Shown here: positions 6,500 through 7,168 of the stretch, piece after piece | Numbering within the stretch: position 1 is the first letter of the stretch | Layout of the letters: every line of letters begins with the position of its first letter | From: Candidatus Dadabacteria bacterium | GTDB lineage: Bacteria > Desulfobacterota_D > UBA1144 > Nemesobacterales > UBA2774 | Reading direction: 5' to 3' | Length of the DNA stretch: 7,168 nt | Assembly (NCBI GenBank): GCA_003229065.1 | Contig: QIHJ01000288.1 | Coordinates: 1-7,168 of the forward strand | Position numbers and translations under genes: made by a program | The notes under the pieces: model-generated | What the model saw: the letters and a program-made list of their open reading frames with translations, nothing else | What the model was told of the DNA's origin: nothing | The model's database searches: none

Positions 6500-6844
6500 A
6501 TGTTTCAGAATAGAGTTGAGATTCAATTACCGGATAAAATATATTTCCGGATCGGTGAAGTAAGCGATTTCACAGCTATAAAACCCTATGTGCTCCGCTA
6601 CTGGGAGAGTGAATTCGAGGAAATAAACCCGATCAGAAGGAAATCGCAACGCCTTTACGACCGTGAGGCTATCCATACGATAGCAAAAATAAAGAATATG
6701 CTCTACGAGCAGAATTTCACGATCGCAGGCGCTAAGAAAAAGCTTAAAGAAGAAGCTAGCCAAAAACGGGTCAGCACCAAAGTAAATGTTTTACTGCACG
6801 AAATCCTGGGTGAGCTTAAGTCTATAAAGCAGAATCTGGGATAA
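6500..6844 (+). CDS. Small MerR-family transcriptional regulator
   Basis: The 114-residue protein is a MerR-type DNA-binding domain with little else. The winged helix-turn-helix spans about 14-82. YFRIGEVSDFTAIKPYVLRYW (15-35) supplies the recognition helices, RLYDREAI (51-58) the wing, and IKNMLYEQNFTIAGAKKKL (64-82) the second helix pair. Residues 83-114 form a charged helix with heptad-like hydrophobics, suited to antiparallel coiled-coil dimerisation. There is no effector domain and no cysteine at all, so a thiol- or metal-sensing role like MerR, CueR or SoxR is unlikely. No Shine-Dalgarno sequence precedes the ATG. The gene ends 44 bases before tRNA-Pro. From memory, similar short MerR proteins often sit beside tRNA-Pro in proteobacteria, commonly after ihfA, which is not seen here. 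Its target is unknown. Confidence 0.9.
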   Translation: MFQNRVEIQLPDKIYFRIGEVSDFTAIKPYVLRYWESEFEEINPIRRKSQRLYDREAIHTIAKIKNMLYEQNFTIAGAKKKLKEEASQKRVSTKVNVLLHEILGELKSIKQNLG

Positions 6845-6872
6845 ATCTTTTTTTCCGCACTTTCCACTTAAA

Positions 6873-6878
6873 TATAAT
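6873..6878 (+). promoter_or_regulatory. Candidate -10 element for tRNA-Pro
   Basis: A perfect TATAAT ends ten bases before the mature tRNA and predicts a start near 6885, about four bases upstream of it. The -35 region (about 6850-6856) is only a T-rich run, so the match rests on the -10. It implies that the tRNA can be transcribed independently of merR. Confidence 0.45.
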
Positions 6879-6888
6879 TTGAACTATA

Positions 6889-6965
6889 CGGGGTGTAGCG
6901 CAGACTGGTAGCGCATCGGCTCGGGGAGCCGGGGGTCGCCGGTTCGAGTCCGGCCACCCCGACCA
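6889..6965 (+). tRNA. tRNA-Pro (anticodon GGG), CCA encoded
   Basis: All four arms fold. The acceptor CGGGGTG (6889-6895) pairs with CACCCCG (6955-6961), the D stem is GCGC/GCGC, and the anticodon stem TCGGC/GCCGG closes with a T-G pair. The T stem GCCGG/CCGGC encloses TTCGAGT. The discriminator is A6962 and the CCA end is encoded (6963-6965). The C1-G72 pair and A73 are proline identity features in bacteria. The seven-base anticodon loop is TCGGGGA, which places GGG at 34-36 (6923-6925), reading CCC and CCT. Position 33 is C instead of the near-universal T, and 32 and 38 could form a T-A pair. The T54 in TTCGAGT is the position that TrmFO, encoded in this window, methylates. Confidence 0.95.
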
Positions 6966-7068
6966 AAAATGATGTTGGGTATTTTTACAGAGCAATCGTA
7001 TAAAACTCTCTTGCCGTTAAGCCCTTTTAGTGTATGGTGTATTGCTTTGTAAGAGAAACTCCTCCAAG

Positions 7069-7093
7069 CAGGCGTAAATTAAACAGGCGTAAA
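7069..7093. repeat. Short direct repeat just before surE
   Basis: CAGGCGTAAA occurs at 7069-7078 and again at 7084-7093, 15 bases apart, in the last 30 bases before the surE start. The second copy occupies the place of a ribosome binding site but offers only AGG. It may be a local duplication without function. The rest of the tRNA-surE gap (6966-7068) shows no gene and no clear terminator. Confidence 0.4.
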
Positions 7094-7097
7094 CGAA

Positions 7098-7168
7098 ATG
7101 CCCCCAAGAATTTTGATATCAAATGACGACGGTATAAGCTCGAAGGGACTTCACAAGCTGCATGAAGC
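7098..7168 (+). CDS. surE: 5'-nucleotidase SurE, N-terminal fragment cut by the window edge
   Basis: Only the first 23 codons and two bases of the next are present. They read MPPRILISNDDGI followed by SSKGLHKLHE, the unmistakable SurE N-terminus, where D10 and D11 of SNDDG are metal ligands of the phosphatase site. SurE is a metal-dependent survival protein that dephosphorylates nucleoside 5'- and 3'-monophosphates and related substrates in the cytoplasm. An in-frame TAA at 7080-7082 with no alternative start after it fixes the ATG at 7098. The Shine-Dalgarno is weak (AGG in the second CAGGCGTAAA). The gene follows tRNA-Pro by 132 bases on the same strand. The rest, including the later Ser and Asn metal ligands, is outside the window. 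Confidence 0.88.
   Translation, partial: MPPRILISNDDGISSKGLHKLHE

Noticed and set aside
6845..6856. Terminator after merR from the T-run just past its stop codon
   Set aside because: There is a T-run but no GC-rich hairpin immediately before it.
6921..6927. Reading the tRNA anticodon as CGG
   Set aside because: This would need the loop shifted by one base, which breaks the five-pair anticodon stem and the constant position of the D and T arms.
7011..7038. Sigma-70 promoter for surE (TTGCCG, 16 bases, TATGGT)
   Set aside because: Each hexamer matches only four of six positions, which is common by chance in AT-rich gaps, so it is not listed as a feature.
6991..7046. Inverted repeat AGCAAT / ATTGCT after tRNA-Pro
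   Set aside because: The arms are six bases around a 44-base loop and the flanks do not pair well, so chance is the simpler explanation.

Overview
This is a bacterial chromosomal window of about 45% GC by eye. It shows no plasmid, phage or transposase gene. The minus-strand gene order pilB-pilT-pilC, the flavin-dependent tRNA methylase TrmFO, and the merR / tRNA-Pro / surE neighbourhood together suggest a Gram-negative, pilus-bearing bacterium. It is probably of the Desulfobacterota ('deltaproteobacterial') type or a nearby candidate phylum. This placement is from memory of gene neighbourhoods and is not proven here.

Layout from left to right. Positions 1-400 hold no credible gene. They carry a palindromic hairpin, a degenerate array of 45-48 base units and a regular 44-base tandem array, which share the words CTGTCCCC and GATTAATTCCC. 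Positions 401-4548 are a minus-strand type IV pilus motor operon, transcribed pilB (extension ATPase), pilT (retraction ATPase), pilC (inner-membrane platform). The pilB-pilT gap is 15 bases and holds the pilT ribosome binding site. The pilT-pilC gap is 59 bases and contains a perfect 14-base palindrome. Positions 4549-4992 are a 444-base divergent control region. It has a good sigma-54 type -24/-12 element facing pilB and an extended -10 with an overlapping palindrome facing trmFO. Positions 4993-6333 are trmFO on the plus strand. A MerR-family regulator (6500-6844), a tRNA-Pro(GGG) with encoded CCA (6889-6965) and the first 24 codons of surE (from 7098, cut by the window edge) follow on the same strand.

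How the genes work together: PilB and PilT are antagonistic hexameric ATPases that act on PilC to extend and retract pili, so the left half is a motor cassette without the pilin, the alignment proteins or the secretin. PilB starts with two tandem 24-residue motifs of MshEN type, which suggests control by cyclic di-GMP. The right half is housekeeping. TrmFO makes the T54 methyl mark found in tRNA T-loops, and the tRNA-Pro in this window has the matching T-loop. MerR, tRNA-Pro and SurE appear to be a conserved neighbourhood rather than one pathway.

No wholly new system is evident. The points most worth checking are the MshEN domain and sigma-54 element of pilB, the apparently leaderless merR mRNA, the non-U33 anticodon loop of the tRNA, and the repeat arrays at the left edge.
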